Assembly (NCBI GenBank): GCA_964019165.1
Contig: OZ025282.1
Coordinates: 13,164,229 to 13,228,228 of the forward strand
Direction: 5' to 3'
Source: Mastigias papua
Taxonomy: Eukaryota; Cnidaria; Scyphozoa; Rhizostomeae; Mastigiidae
Length of the DNA: 64,000 nt
Under the pieces are notes generated by a model. That model had not been told where the DNA came from. It did not search any database and was given only the letters and a program-made list of their open reading frames with translations. The position numbers were made by a program, and so were the translations under genes. This document shows, piece by piece, positions 21,677 through 30,013 of the stretch. Numbering within the stretch: the stretch's first letter is position 1; the number at the start of each line of letters is the position of its first letter.

Positions 21677-22343
21677 TAAGAAATGGTTCACAGAATCACA
21701 CGGGGGCTTAAACTGGGAAACGCCCACACATTTTTGTTGATTATTCATTGTTGCATCATAGGTTGTTTTTCCAATGGTTAAAAGGCCCTAGCGGCATATC
21801 ACTCTTTTAAAAAGGCTTATGGTATTATCTTCAGAAATGGAATTTTTAACGGACTTTTAAAACTGGCGACTTTTAGACAAAAGAGTAAGGGTCTTTGCAG
21901 AGTCAAACGCCCCACATATAGGCTTTCCTCCCTGTCTGTTGACTCTCAAATTGAGCCTATCTGATCACTATTTGCCTGGTTACTATTTGTGACTATTTTC
22001 TTGGAGAATATTTGCTTTGTGACTATTTCCCTCCCATATACTGACAAAAGTCGAACTTACAAACGAAATAAGAATGATTTTACTTGCCTCCCTGATCCAG
22101 CCTTCAGCTAGTGCATAACACCGACCGAGAAAAACCAGTTTGACCAGTTTTCACTCCAAGTGTGCCACAAAGTGCCAAGTGGATTAAATTCCTTAAGTCT
22201 GATTTGCCAATGAAACAATGGCATTGTAAATTCTGGTAAAACTAGTTTGTTGGACCCGTTTTATAGTGGCAAACCTGCTGAAATTTCTTGAGATTTCGAG
22301 TCCATAGCAATATTTGTTGTCTATGCGCACATTGTTCTAATAA

Positions 22344-22363
22344 GCCCCGCTTTTGTGCGGGGC
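22344..22363. other. GC-rich hairpin beside MITE
   Basis: Inverted repeat GCCCCGC / GCGGGGC with a short T-rich loop, immediately left of the TAA duplication of the MITE at 22369. A related hairpin is at 3892-3910. It could be a Helitron-like terminal hairpin, but no CTRR end is seen. Confidence 0.4.
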
Positions 22364-22368
22364 AATAA

Positions 22369-22777
22369 GGGATGATTCAGAAAGGACGTCCGTTAAAAAG
22401 TTGAATTGTTTTTGACCCCCCTCCCCCTTTCTCCGATATTGTCCGTTTCCAACAACCCCCTCCCCCCTTGGAAGTCCATCTATTTCACTCGTCGTCTAGG
22501 ACGTCAGTCTCTGTGAATGGCTGCTTCATGAATGATTGGCCATCGCTAGGCATGAATTTTGGCTATCCATGAAGCAATAAATCGCTGATGCAATAACATG
22601 TACTTGACGATAGGATCAATCCAAAATAGGACCGTAGTAAAAATGTCTTGTTTTAATATTCTGAACTCCTGGACGTCCGCAATGCGCAAACACCCCCTCC
22701 CCCTATGTCCGAGTTCGTCCTATTTCACCAGACCCCCCTCCCTCCCTTGTGCTCGGACGTCCTTTGTGAATGGACCC
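22369..22777. mobile_element. PIF/Harbinger-type MITE, complete copy
   Basis: 409 bp flanked by TAA (22366-22368 and 22778-22780). TIRs: left GGGATGATTCAGAAAGGACG and right inverted GGGTCCATTCACAAAGGACG, extended by TCCG. The interior is C-rich (runs such as CCCCCTCCCCC at several points). The right half matches 2434-2689. It has no coding capacity; the 60-codon frame is a shadow. Its GGG(T/A)(C/T)... termini differ from the 20.7-kb Harbinger, so it belongs to another family. Confidence 0.85.
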
Positions 22778-23117
22778 TAATGCAGTGATCTTTCTCCCAG
22801 TACATGAAGTACTTAGTCTCGTTGTCATTCAGACTCGGTAGAGGTCAGATTTTGGGTCAAATGTGTTTCTGTGGATTTGCGAAGATTTTATCTTATCGGG
22901 TAAGTTGTCCTGAAGATCAATCTAGCAATGCATACTGTTTACTGTAGGCATTTGCCAATGGTCGATTTGTCAATAGTTAACATTCCCTCCTGTAAGAAAT
23001 CCGTTCATTTAATCTATTTTATTTCCGTCGTGTTATTGGCTATGATACTGTAATAATGTCCTGTATTGTATGTGTTATTAATAATTTCTGTATTGTTACC
23101 TGACGTTTTGTAGTTCA

Positions 23118-23288
23118 TATTAAAATTGATGTGAGAAACTCAAGACAGTGATAGGCTCTTCTCTATTCAGAACATAACATAACACACACACTAACTTCGA
23201 GAAGCAAATATAAAAAGGTATAAATCCTAACAAAACAATTATCGCAGCATGATCCGTCAGTCACTGTAATATGAGTCATATTCCAACA
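23118..23288 (-). repeat. copia 3' LTR
   Basis: 171 bp, minus orientation, starting TGTTGGAATATGACTC and ending CAATTTTAATA at 23118. It appears identical to the LTR at 27406-27576. Confidence 0.95.
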
Positions 23289-23297
23289 CTCCCACTT
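23289..23297 (-). promoter_or_regulatory. copia polypurine tract
   Basis: Minus-strand AAGTGGGAG directly abuts the 3' LTR start TGTTGG. The same AAGTGGGAG sits before the LTR of the second copia (29969-29977). Confidence 0.85.
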
Positions 23298-23332
23298 GAC
23301 GAATGTTACAGTCCTTTATCACTATAATAAAA

Positions 23333-26300
23333 TCAATTTAAAAGTTCAAGTCCCATAGCAGATCGAAATTCTTCGAACTTAGTCTTTGGTAATGGTTTGG
23401 TTATGACATCCGCAATCATTTTATCAGTAGCACAATACAAGATTTGTATTTCTTTCCTTTCAACTACTTCTCGTACAAAATGATATTTAATTTCGATGTG
23501 CTTTGTACGTAAATGATTATTAGGGTTCTTTGCTAATGCTATTGTCCCTTGATTATCCTCATTAAGAGTTGTAGCCTCTTCTTGCACAAAACCAATACCA
23601 GCTAATAGTCTTCGCAACCATACAACTTCTTGTGTTGCTGAACATAGCGCCACATATTCAGCCTCAGTTGATGAAAGCGCCACTACAGATTGCCTTTTTG
23701 ACTTCCAGGAAATTGTAGCACTTCCTAACCTAAATATATACCCAGATGTCGACTTCCTTGTGTTGATATCACCAGCCCAATCTGCATCTGAGTATCCATA
23801 AAGCTTGAATTCTGCATTTGATGAGCTATCAAAACGTAATCCATAATTTAATGTTCCCTTGATATATCTTAATATTCGCTTTACTCCCTTCACATGTTGT
23901 GGTCCGGGTTTATTCATGAATTGACTTAAAGCTCCCACTGCAGCTGATAAATCAGGACGTGTTGCAATAGATGCGTACGTAAGTGAACCGATCATTGCTT
24001 GATACTCTCCTTTGTTGACTGTTTTATCGTCATCTGTTAGTTTTTCAAACTTTGCATTAGGGTCCATAGGAGTAGAAATTGGTTTGCAGTGCTGCATTGC
24101 AAACTTCTTTAGCACAGCTTCAAGGTATGACTTTTGATGAATCATCATAACCTTTGCATTTCTGTCTCTCTTTATTGTCATTCCTAGACAGTAGTGGATC
24201 TCTCCAAGATCTTCCATTTCAAATCTTTTACTCAATTCATTCTTTTCTGCTTGTAATAGTTCTACGTCATTTGCAGCTAAAATTGTATCGTCCACATAAA
24301 CAGCAATTATCACCAAACATTTCTTTCCATTCTTATTTTCAGTTTTACAATAAACACATGGATCAGCAGGATTTTGGACAAATCCGGATTCTTTGAGATA
24401 ATGATCGAGTGTAATGTTCCAGCATCTTGCAGATTGCTTTAACCCGTAAATACTCTTCTTGAGTTTGCATACCATATGCGGCTTTTCCTTATTTTCATAA
24501 CCTTCTGGTTGTTGCATGTATATCTCCTTATCGAGATTACCGTTGAGGAATGCTGTTTTTACATCCATTTGATGAATTTCCATATCAAACTGATTTGCGA
24601 TTGCCAACACTGATCTTATCGAATTGTATTTTGCTACTGGTGCAAATACCTCATCATAGTCTTTACCAAATTCTTGATTAAAGCCTTGGGCAACCAGACG
24701 AGACTTGTATCTTCCTATACTTCCATTTGCATTACGTTTTATTTTGAACAGCCACTTACAGCCAACAATATTTTGCCCTTCAGGTGGCTCAACTAATTCC
24801 CAAGTATTGTTCTTTATTAAGGAACTGTATTCGCTATCAGTTGCATCCTTCCATTGCTTAGCATTCTTTCCGTTAAAGGCATCAACAATGTTTTTTGGCT
24901 CGTCATCATCAGAAGTAGCTAGTGATGCATAGTTCCACCATTCACCAGTTATGCATCCATATCTCTCAGGAGCTACTCTGTTCCTTTGAGATCGTCTTTG
25001 CAGTACTTCCTGTTCTCCTTCAGTATTTTCAGTATTATCATCACAAACATAATCATCATCATGTGGATCATCAGTGTTCCAAAAATGTATAACACCAGGC
25101 TCTAAGCTCTTGTTGGTAGTCAACAGTTCTTTTGGATTCACTTTATTTATTTGCAAAGCATTCTCAAATGAGTTCTCCATGAATATCACATCACGGCTTC
25201 TAATCATTTGCTTTGTCTCAGGGTTAAACAGCTTGTATCCTTTGCTACCACTAGGGTATCCAACAAAGATACACTTCATTGACTTTCTGTCCAACTTTGT
25301 CCTTTTTTCTTCAGGGACATGAGCCAATGCATTGCAGCCAAACACTCTAAAGTGACTAACATCTGGCTTCTCGTTATGCCAGCATTCGTATGGCGTCTTA
25401 TCCTTTAAACAAGATGTTGGACATCTATTTCTAATATACACGGCTGTAGACACAGCTTCTGCCCAAAAACTTAGAGGAAGACCAGCATGATACAGTATTG
25501 ACCTAACTGTTTCCATTATTGTACGGTTCATGCGTTCAGCAATTCCGTTTTGCTGCGGTGTGTACGGAATAGAGTTTTCTTTCAATATACCATGATCTCT
25601 GCAGTATTTCTTGAATTCCTCAGAAGTATATTCGCCACCATTGTCTGATCTTAATCTCTTTACCCTTTTTCCAGTTAAATTCTCAGACAAAACAACAAAG
25701 TCTTTAAACTTCTCTAAAACCTCACTTTTATTTTTCATCATGTAGACAGCAGTATAGCGGGAAAAGTCATCAATAAATGTTACGAAGTATCTGGAACCTC
25801 CCACTGAAGGTACACTCATGGGGCCACAAACGTCAATGTGAATAAGCTCCAACACATCGGTACACTGGTGTGAACTTTTCGTTGGAAAAGACTGACGATT
25901 CTGCTTTCCAAAGGCACAAGATTCACAATCTTTCTTAACTTGATCTTTTGTCATCAAATTCATACCAATAATCATGGATTTGTTGTGTAACAACTTGAGG
26001 TTGTCATACCCAAGATGGCCATAGCGATTATGCCATAATCCTATATTCTTGTTTACTTCAGTAGATCCAAGGCAACATGAATGTTCGGGTTCTACATTCA
26101 GTTTGTAAAGTTTCCCATGTTTATGTCCGATACTGTACATGTCATCACCAATAAATATCTTGCATGACTGTCCTTTAAATTGTACTTCAACGCCCTTCTC
26201 TGTCATTGATGGTAGTGATAACAATTTGTTCCGTATTTTCGGTACATAAAGTACGTCTTTCAATGTTATATTTACCTGTCTATTACCATCGTGAACTATG

Positions 26301-27328
26301 AGATGCACGTTTCCTTTACCATAGGCGTAAAGAATGGTGTTATCAGCAATTCTGACTTGTACGGGATTTTTAAAGGTGACATAATCATCCATTCCCTTTT
26401 TGTCGTGCGTCATGTGCTGCGAAGCACCCGAATCAATCCACCAATTACTATTATCAGGTGAAATACTACCCCCGGCTAAGGCAATATCGTCATGATCTGC
26501 ATCCCCCGGTTTCTCAGCAGCATCATGCTTTACTTTGACAATGTTTGCAGAAACATTTTGTGACTTGACTTTTACATCAGATTTCTTTTTGTAGCAATCT
26601 CTCGCATAATGTCCAGGCTTTTTGCAATAATGACACAGGAACCTTTTCCCATTGTTTGATTTCCTCTGTTCTCCATGCTTCTTGCTTAATAACGCATCTT
26701 GACACGTTTCAGCCTTTTCAGTTTTAACTTTTGTGTCACTTCCGCTTTCCCCATACATTTTATCGTGTTCATGAATCAGTCGATCTCGAACATAGTCCCA
26801 CGTAAGCTTTTCCTCGGCAATTGTCTCCAGCGCTGTAATTAAGTAATTGTATTCCTCAGGTAGGCTACTTATTAAAATGATAACCAAATCTTTTTCAACG
26901 ATAATATCGTCCACTGCTTCCAAATGTTCAGCGAGTGTTTTAATATAATTCACGTGGTCGATCATCTTCGTATTTTTCTCCATTCTAGCGGAGTATAACT
27001 TTCTTCGATAGAATATTTTCTGCGAAAGAGTTTTCTGTTCAAAATGCTTTTCAAGATTATCCCAGGCCTCTTTAGCGGTCTTAGCAGAACGAACGTAAAT
27101 ATGCAGGCTCGTTTCGACAGACAAACATACAGTTGCCAACGCAAGATTTTCCCGTTTTCTGAATCTTCTCTGCTGTTCAGCTGTAGCATCAGCATTCAAT
27201 GTTTCAGCTCCATTCACTATATCCCATAGGTCTTTACCAATCAGATGCATTTTCATCTGAAACTTCCAGCTATGAAAGTTTTCTCCTTTCAGTTTCTCAA
27301 CTTTAAATCCAGTGTCTTCCGCCGCCAT
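23333..27328 (-). CDS. copia gag-pol polyprotein, intact
   Basis: About 1331 residues in one frame. I start at the ATG at 27328 (MAAEDTGFKVEKLKGENF); the frame is open 13 codons further upstream but without an ATG. Order, with rough residue positions: Gag (UBN2-like) 1-215; zinc knuckle CHYCKKPGHYARDC ~230; aspartic protease WWIDSGASQHMT ~297; integrase HHCC finger (H..H, CESCAFGKQ) 430-465 and DDE core with HIDVCGP ~494, RSDNGGEY ~558 and NGIAERMNRT ~594; RT with MDVKTAFLNG ~922 and YVDD ~1009; RNase H with SDADWAGD ~1178 and STEAEYVAL ~1223; C-terminus ADVITKPLPKTKFEEFR. All catalytic boxes appear intact. Its length matches typical copia polyproteins (about 1300-1450). Confidence 0.97.
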   Translation of the reverse strand: MAAEDTGFKVEKLKGENFHSWKFQMKMHLIGKDLWDIVNGAETLNADATAEQQRRFRKRENLALATVCLSVETSLHIYVRSAKTAKEAWDNLEKHFEQKTLSQKIFYRRKLYSARMEKNTKMIDHVNYIKTLAEHLEAVDDIIVEKDLVIILISSLPEEYNYLITALETIAEEKLTWDYVRDRLIHEHDKMYGESGSDTKVKTEKAETCQDALLSKKHGEQRKSNNGKRFLCHYCKKPGHYARDCYKKKSDVKVKSQNVSANIVKVKHDAAEKPGDADHDDIALAGGSISPDNSNWWIDSGASQHMTHDKKGMDDYVTFKNPVQVRIADNTILYAYGKGNVHLIVHDGNRQVNITLKDVLYVPKIRNKLLSLPSMTEKGVEVQFKGQSCKIFIGDDMYSIGHKHGKLYKLNVEPEHSCCLGSTEVNKNIGLWHNRYGHLGYDNLKLLHNKSMIIGMNLMTKDQVKKDCESCAFGKQNRQSFPTKSSHQCTDVLELIHIDVCGPMSVPSVGGSRYFVTFIDDFSRYTAVYMMKNKSEVLEKFKDFVVLSENLTGKRVKRLRSDNGGEYTSEEFKKYCRDHGILKENSIPYTPQQNGIAERMNRTIMETVRSILYHAGLPLSFWAEAVSTAVYIRNRCPTSCLKDKTPYECWHNEKPDVSHFRVFGCNALAHVPEEKRTKLDRKSMKCIFVGYPSGSKGYKLFNPETKQMIRSRDVIFMENSFENALQINKVNPKELLTTNKSLEPGVIHFWNTDDPHDDDYVCDDNTENTEGEQEVLQRRSQRNRVAPERYGCITGEWWNYASLATSDDDEPKNIVDAFNGKNAKQWKDATDSEYSSLIKNNTWELVEPPEGQNIVGCKWLFKIKRNANGSIGRYKSRLVAQGFNQEFGKDYDEVFAPVAKYNSIRSVLAIANQFDMEIHQMDVKTAFLNGNLDKEIYMQQPEGYENKEKPHMVCKLKKSIYGLKQSARCWNITLDHYLKESGFVQNPADPCVYCKTENKNGKKCLVIIAVYVDDTILAANDVELLQAEKNELSKRFEMEDLGEIHYCLGMTIKRDRNAKVMMIHQKSYLEAVLKKFAMQHCKPISTPMDPNAKFEKLTDDDKTVNKGEYQAMIGSLTYASIATRPDLSAAVGALSQFMNKPGPQHVKGVKRILRYIKGTLNYGLRFDSSSNAEFKLYGYSDADWAGDINTRKSTSGYIFRLGSATISWKSKRQSVVALSSTEAEYVALCSATQEVVWLRRLLAGIGFVQEEATTLNEDNQGTIALAKNPNNHLRTKHIEIKYHFVREVVERKEIQILYCATDKMIADVITKPLPKTKFEEFRSAMGLELLN

Positions 27329-27391
27329 CGTGGGGAATGATATTTCAGGAAACGAATTCAGACACACAGAACCTAGATATTTATACGTGAT

Positions 27392-27405
27392 CTGGGCCCA
27401 TAACC
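27392..27405 (-). promoter_or_regulatory. copia primer-binding site, half-tRNA-iMet type
   Basis: Minus-strand GGTTATGGGCCCAG lies immediately inside the 5' LTR. It is complementary to the anticodon-arm sequence CUGGGCCCAUAACC of animal initiator tRNA-Met rather than to a tRNA 3' CCA end. This is the internal-priming arrangement known for Drosophila copia. Confidence 0.85.
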
Positions 27406-27576
27406 TATTAAAATTGATGTGAGAAACTCAAGACAGTGATAGGCTCTTCTCTATTCAGAACATAACATAACACACACACTAACTTCGAGAAGCAAATATA
27501 AAAAGGTATAAATCCTAACAAAACAATTATCGCAGCATGATCCGTCAGTCACTGTAATATGAGTCATATTCCAACA
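27406..27576 (-). repeat. copia 5' LTR
   Basis: 171 bp, appears identical to 23118-23288. As the 5' LTR it should carry the promoter; in minus orientation a TATAAAAAGG-like AT stretch is not obvious, and + strand TATAAAAAGG at the 'AAATATAAAAAGGTATAAA' segment reads the opposite way. Confidence 0.95.
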
Positions 27577-27581
27577 GTTCA

Positions 27582-29960
27582 ATCGTTTGTGCGTGCTATA
27601 TAGTTATTTTTAATAGATTGTATGTAGAGCGGAATGTTTGAAATATAAACTGAACTGAACTGAAACTCTCATCTAAATATCCTTATGCATCAGTAAGTTC
27701 ATCTGACAAAAATAATTCTCAAACATTTTCCTAGCATTGAAAGCCACTTCTTCTTTGTCATAATTTACTGTTGTAATCAGTGGTTACAGAGATCCATACT
27801 GATGATTACAACGAATTCCATACCGTAAATAAGTCATATCTTTATTTGGGTGGATTTTGCTATCTTTTTTTCCTTTAGATGCAACTACACAGTAATGAGC
27901 ACTTGAATTGTGCCCACTTCTTGTGACATAAATGTGTTCTCCTGTTACTTGTGTTTTACCTGTGTTTTGCAGCCTTATATTATCTTGCACTGTTCTCTTG
28001 GCACCTGAAATTGCTTGAATCTCTACATTCTTACAGCTGATCTTTGGTACTGTCACTGATGGGATTAAGTGAAGTCTACTGTGTTTTTGTTGTGTCTGTT
28101 CTGTACTTTTGTAATACAACTAATTGATGGAGCTGCTTTTTAACAGCTGACCTCCACTCTGGCTGCTTTATGCAAAGAAATTCTCATTTTTGCAATTCAG
28201 ACAGCAGTTTGGCCACGATATCATAGTTCCTCTTTAGGGTTCAGTCATTCCTAAAATCTTTCCTCTTTACATTTGCTACACCAATCAGTTAAGCTAGTAG
28301 GTTGTTTCTTGTGACTGCTATTGTAGATCTTACATTGATATGAAAAGTTGTAATGGTGATGTGTGATTATTGATTGGAGCATTCATGCACTCATATAGTA
28401 TCAATTGTGACTCGTTTGTTGTTTATAATGATTTTATTAACATAAACTTTGTGTCTTGTATAGAACATTCTGCTAAATGTCTTCCCTGTGTATGCTCTGG
28501 GCTGCTTGTTTGGTGAATGAAATTCCATGTTTGTAAGGCCCCTACAACTGTGGTTGGTCTGGGCTGAGGACCATTCTCACGTCTTCCTGCCTCCGGAATG
28601 CCAGATCTCAAGAGTCTCTTTCAGTTTCCAATACAGAACAAGTTGTGCTGTATTAATCAGTCTATTTAGTCTCCCTAGCATTTATTGTAATACTCAACAA
28701 TAATTACACTGTTTCATCTGTTCTATATAATACATCAGCACTTGAAAACAATAATTACGTTGTTCCACCTGTTTTGTATAATACATCAGCATGAACTACT
28801 TGAAATGGATAATCTAGCATGCCACTCGCTATATTAGATTCTTTCTCATTAATATTTCTTAGTTGTTAGCCTGCTGTACATTGCTTCACAACTTTTGTAA
28901 TAGCTTGGCTTATTCTATGCCATACAACTGTGTTGTGAACCCAAATCTTCATTGTGTCTACTCCAATAAGTGCTTAATGCAGCCTTATTAAAATCCCTTC
29001 TCTGCATGCTAGATGTAGTGGAGATTTATTCCACTTCTAAAATACTTTTTTTAATTATGGTCAGTTCTTCTTTGAATGGCCAGAATTTCAATGATACTAG
29101 ATGACCTTGCTTTATCTGAGTTGTGAACATCTCCTGATATCCTGTACTTAGGTCCTAGCCCTTCCCATGCAATTATGTAATGAGACAGGCAACAGTCTCC
29201 ACTGGTTTCTTTAAGCAATATTTGTCTCATTTTCATCCAAGCTTTTGTTTAAGACCTTCATGTCCTAATTGGCTGTTCTACAGACCTTGTCATAAAGAAT
29301 TGTCAGGAAGGCAGTACATCACCTGTGCAGATCAGCCTAGGAGGATGATTAATTTGTTGCTGATCAGCATCAAGGTTGTTGCTTCATAGGGATCCTCTAG
29401 AAGTGCATCCTTTCAGAAATGTAATTTGACATAAGTTTTCAAATCACTATCCTTGGCAAAATCTAGTTAAATGTTGATGTATGTGATTCACACTTCACTC
29501 CTACTTTTACATCTAGCCATGATGGCATTTCATCATGAGCACATAGCACAGAAACAGGCTTACAGTCATCTTTCACTCTTCATGGAATTAAAGATGTCCC
29601 AATATTATCCATTTACAAGCATGATACTCGGAACACTCAATTTTCATATTTGTATGCAACATTAATCTTCTTATATAGTATCATTTTCTCAGTCTCTATC
29701 CAATGAGGGAATGTCCTCATAGTATGTTCCATAGAAGAGGCAGAACAAATTGTCCATGTATATGCTAAGTAAGCATACTAAAGATTACAATGGCAAAGGG
29801 GGCCTAAAACTGTTAAATTACTTGTAGACAAGAAACATATAAACATGGAAGTGTATAACAGCCATATATGAGCAATCATAAAAGATAACTAAGAAGTGTG
29901 TTCACAGCATGTGTACTATTGACCATTATTGTTGTCATAGTTGTGGTAATCATTATGAGT
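27582..29960. other. unassigned sequence with a 51-bp tandem duplication
   Basis: No gene is recognised. Open minus frames at 27784-28119 and 28423-28611 have no motif. A direct repeat of period 51 (AACAATAATTAC...TACATCAGCA) lies at 28696-28746 and 28747-28791 with several differences. The part next to 29968 should be the 3' LTR of the second copia, but its far border cannot be set without a second LTR. Confidence 0.35.
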
Positions 29961-29968
29961 TCCTGACA

Positions 29969-29977
29969 CTCCCACTT
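29969..29977 (-). promoter_or_regulatory. polypurine tract of second copia
   Basis: Minus-strand AAGTGGGAG is followed by TGTCAGGAACTC, the inferred 3' LTR start. It is identical in sequence and position to that of the 23-27 kb element. Confidence 0.7.
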
Positions 29978-30013
29978 GATTACATCACTATCAGTAAAAA
30001 AAAATAAATGCAA

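Larger units (their letters stand above)
20321..21748 (-). pseudogene. host-like gene, N-terminal segment, split by Harbinger
   Basis: Minus-strand frame starting at an ATG at 21748 (MNNQQKCVGVSQFKPP) that is cut at 21679 by the element at 20681-21676 and resumes at 20680. Removing the element and one TAA copy gives an uninterrupted frame through the junction (VNHFLNAVRLQPGKF) into SCAIDCFLELWHGIL, about 140 residues in all. The Cys within 'FSCAIDCFLE' resembles the nucleophile box of papain-fold/USP-like peptidases, but no catalytic His region is identified, so function is open. With the element present the frame cannot be translated through unless the insert is spliced out. Confidence 0.55.
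23118..27576 (-). mobile_element. complete Ty1/copia LTR retrotransposon
   Basis: 4459 bp bounded by 171-bp LTRs that read identically by eye and by 5-bp target duplications GTTCA (23113-23117 and 27577-27581). Internal landmarks in minus-strand order: LTR, primer site, one gag-pol frame of about 1331 codons, purine tract (23289-23297) and LTR. LTR ends are TGTTGGAAT...TTTTAATA, so the usual terminal CA is replaced by TA. Identical LTRs, an intact frame and an intact target duplication indicate a recent insertion and possible activity. LTR start and primer type are very close to those of Drosophila copia. Confidence 0.97.

Noticed and set aside
24154..25322. Plus-strand ORFs within 24.1-25.4 kb
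   Set aside because: Shadows antisense to the copia gag-pol frame.
27784..28119. 111-codon minus-strand ORF as a gene
   Set aside because: No recognisable motif, no clear start context or splice signals, and it lies between two retrotransposons.
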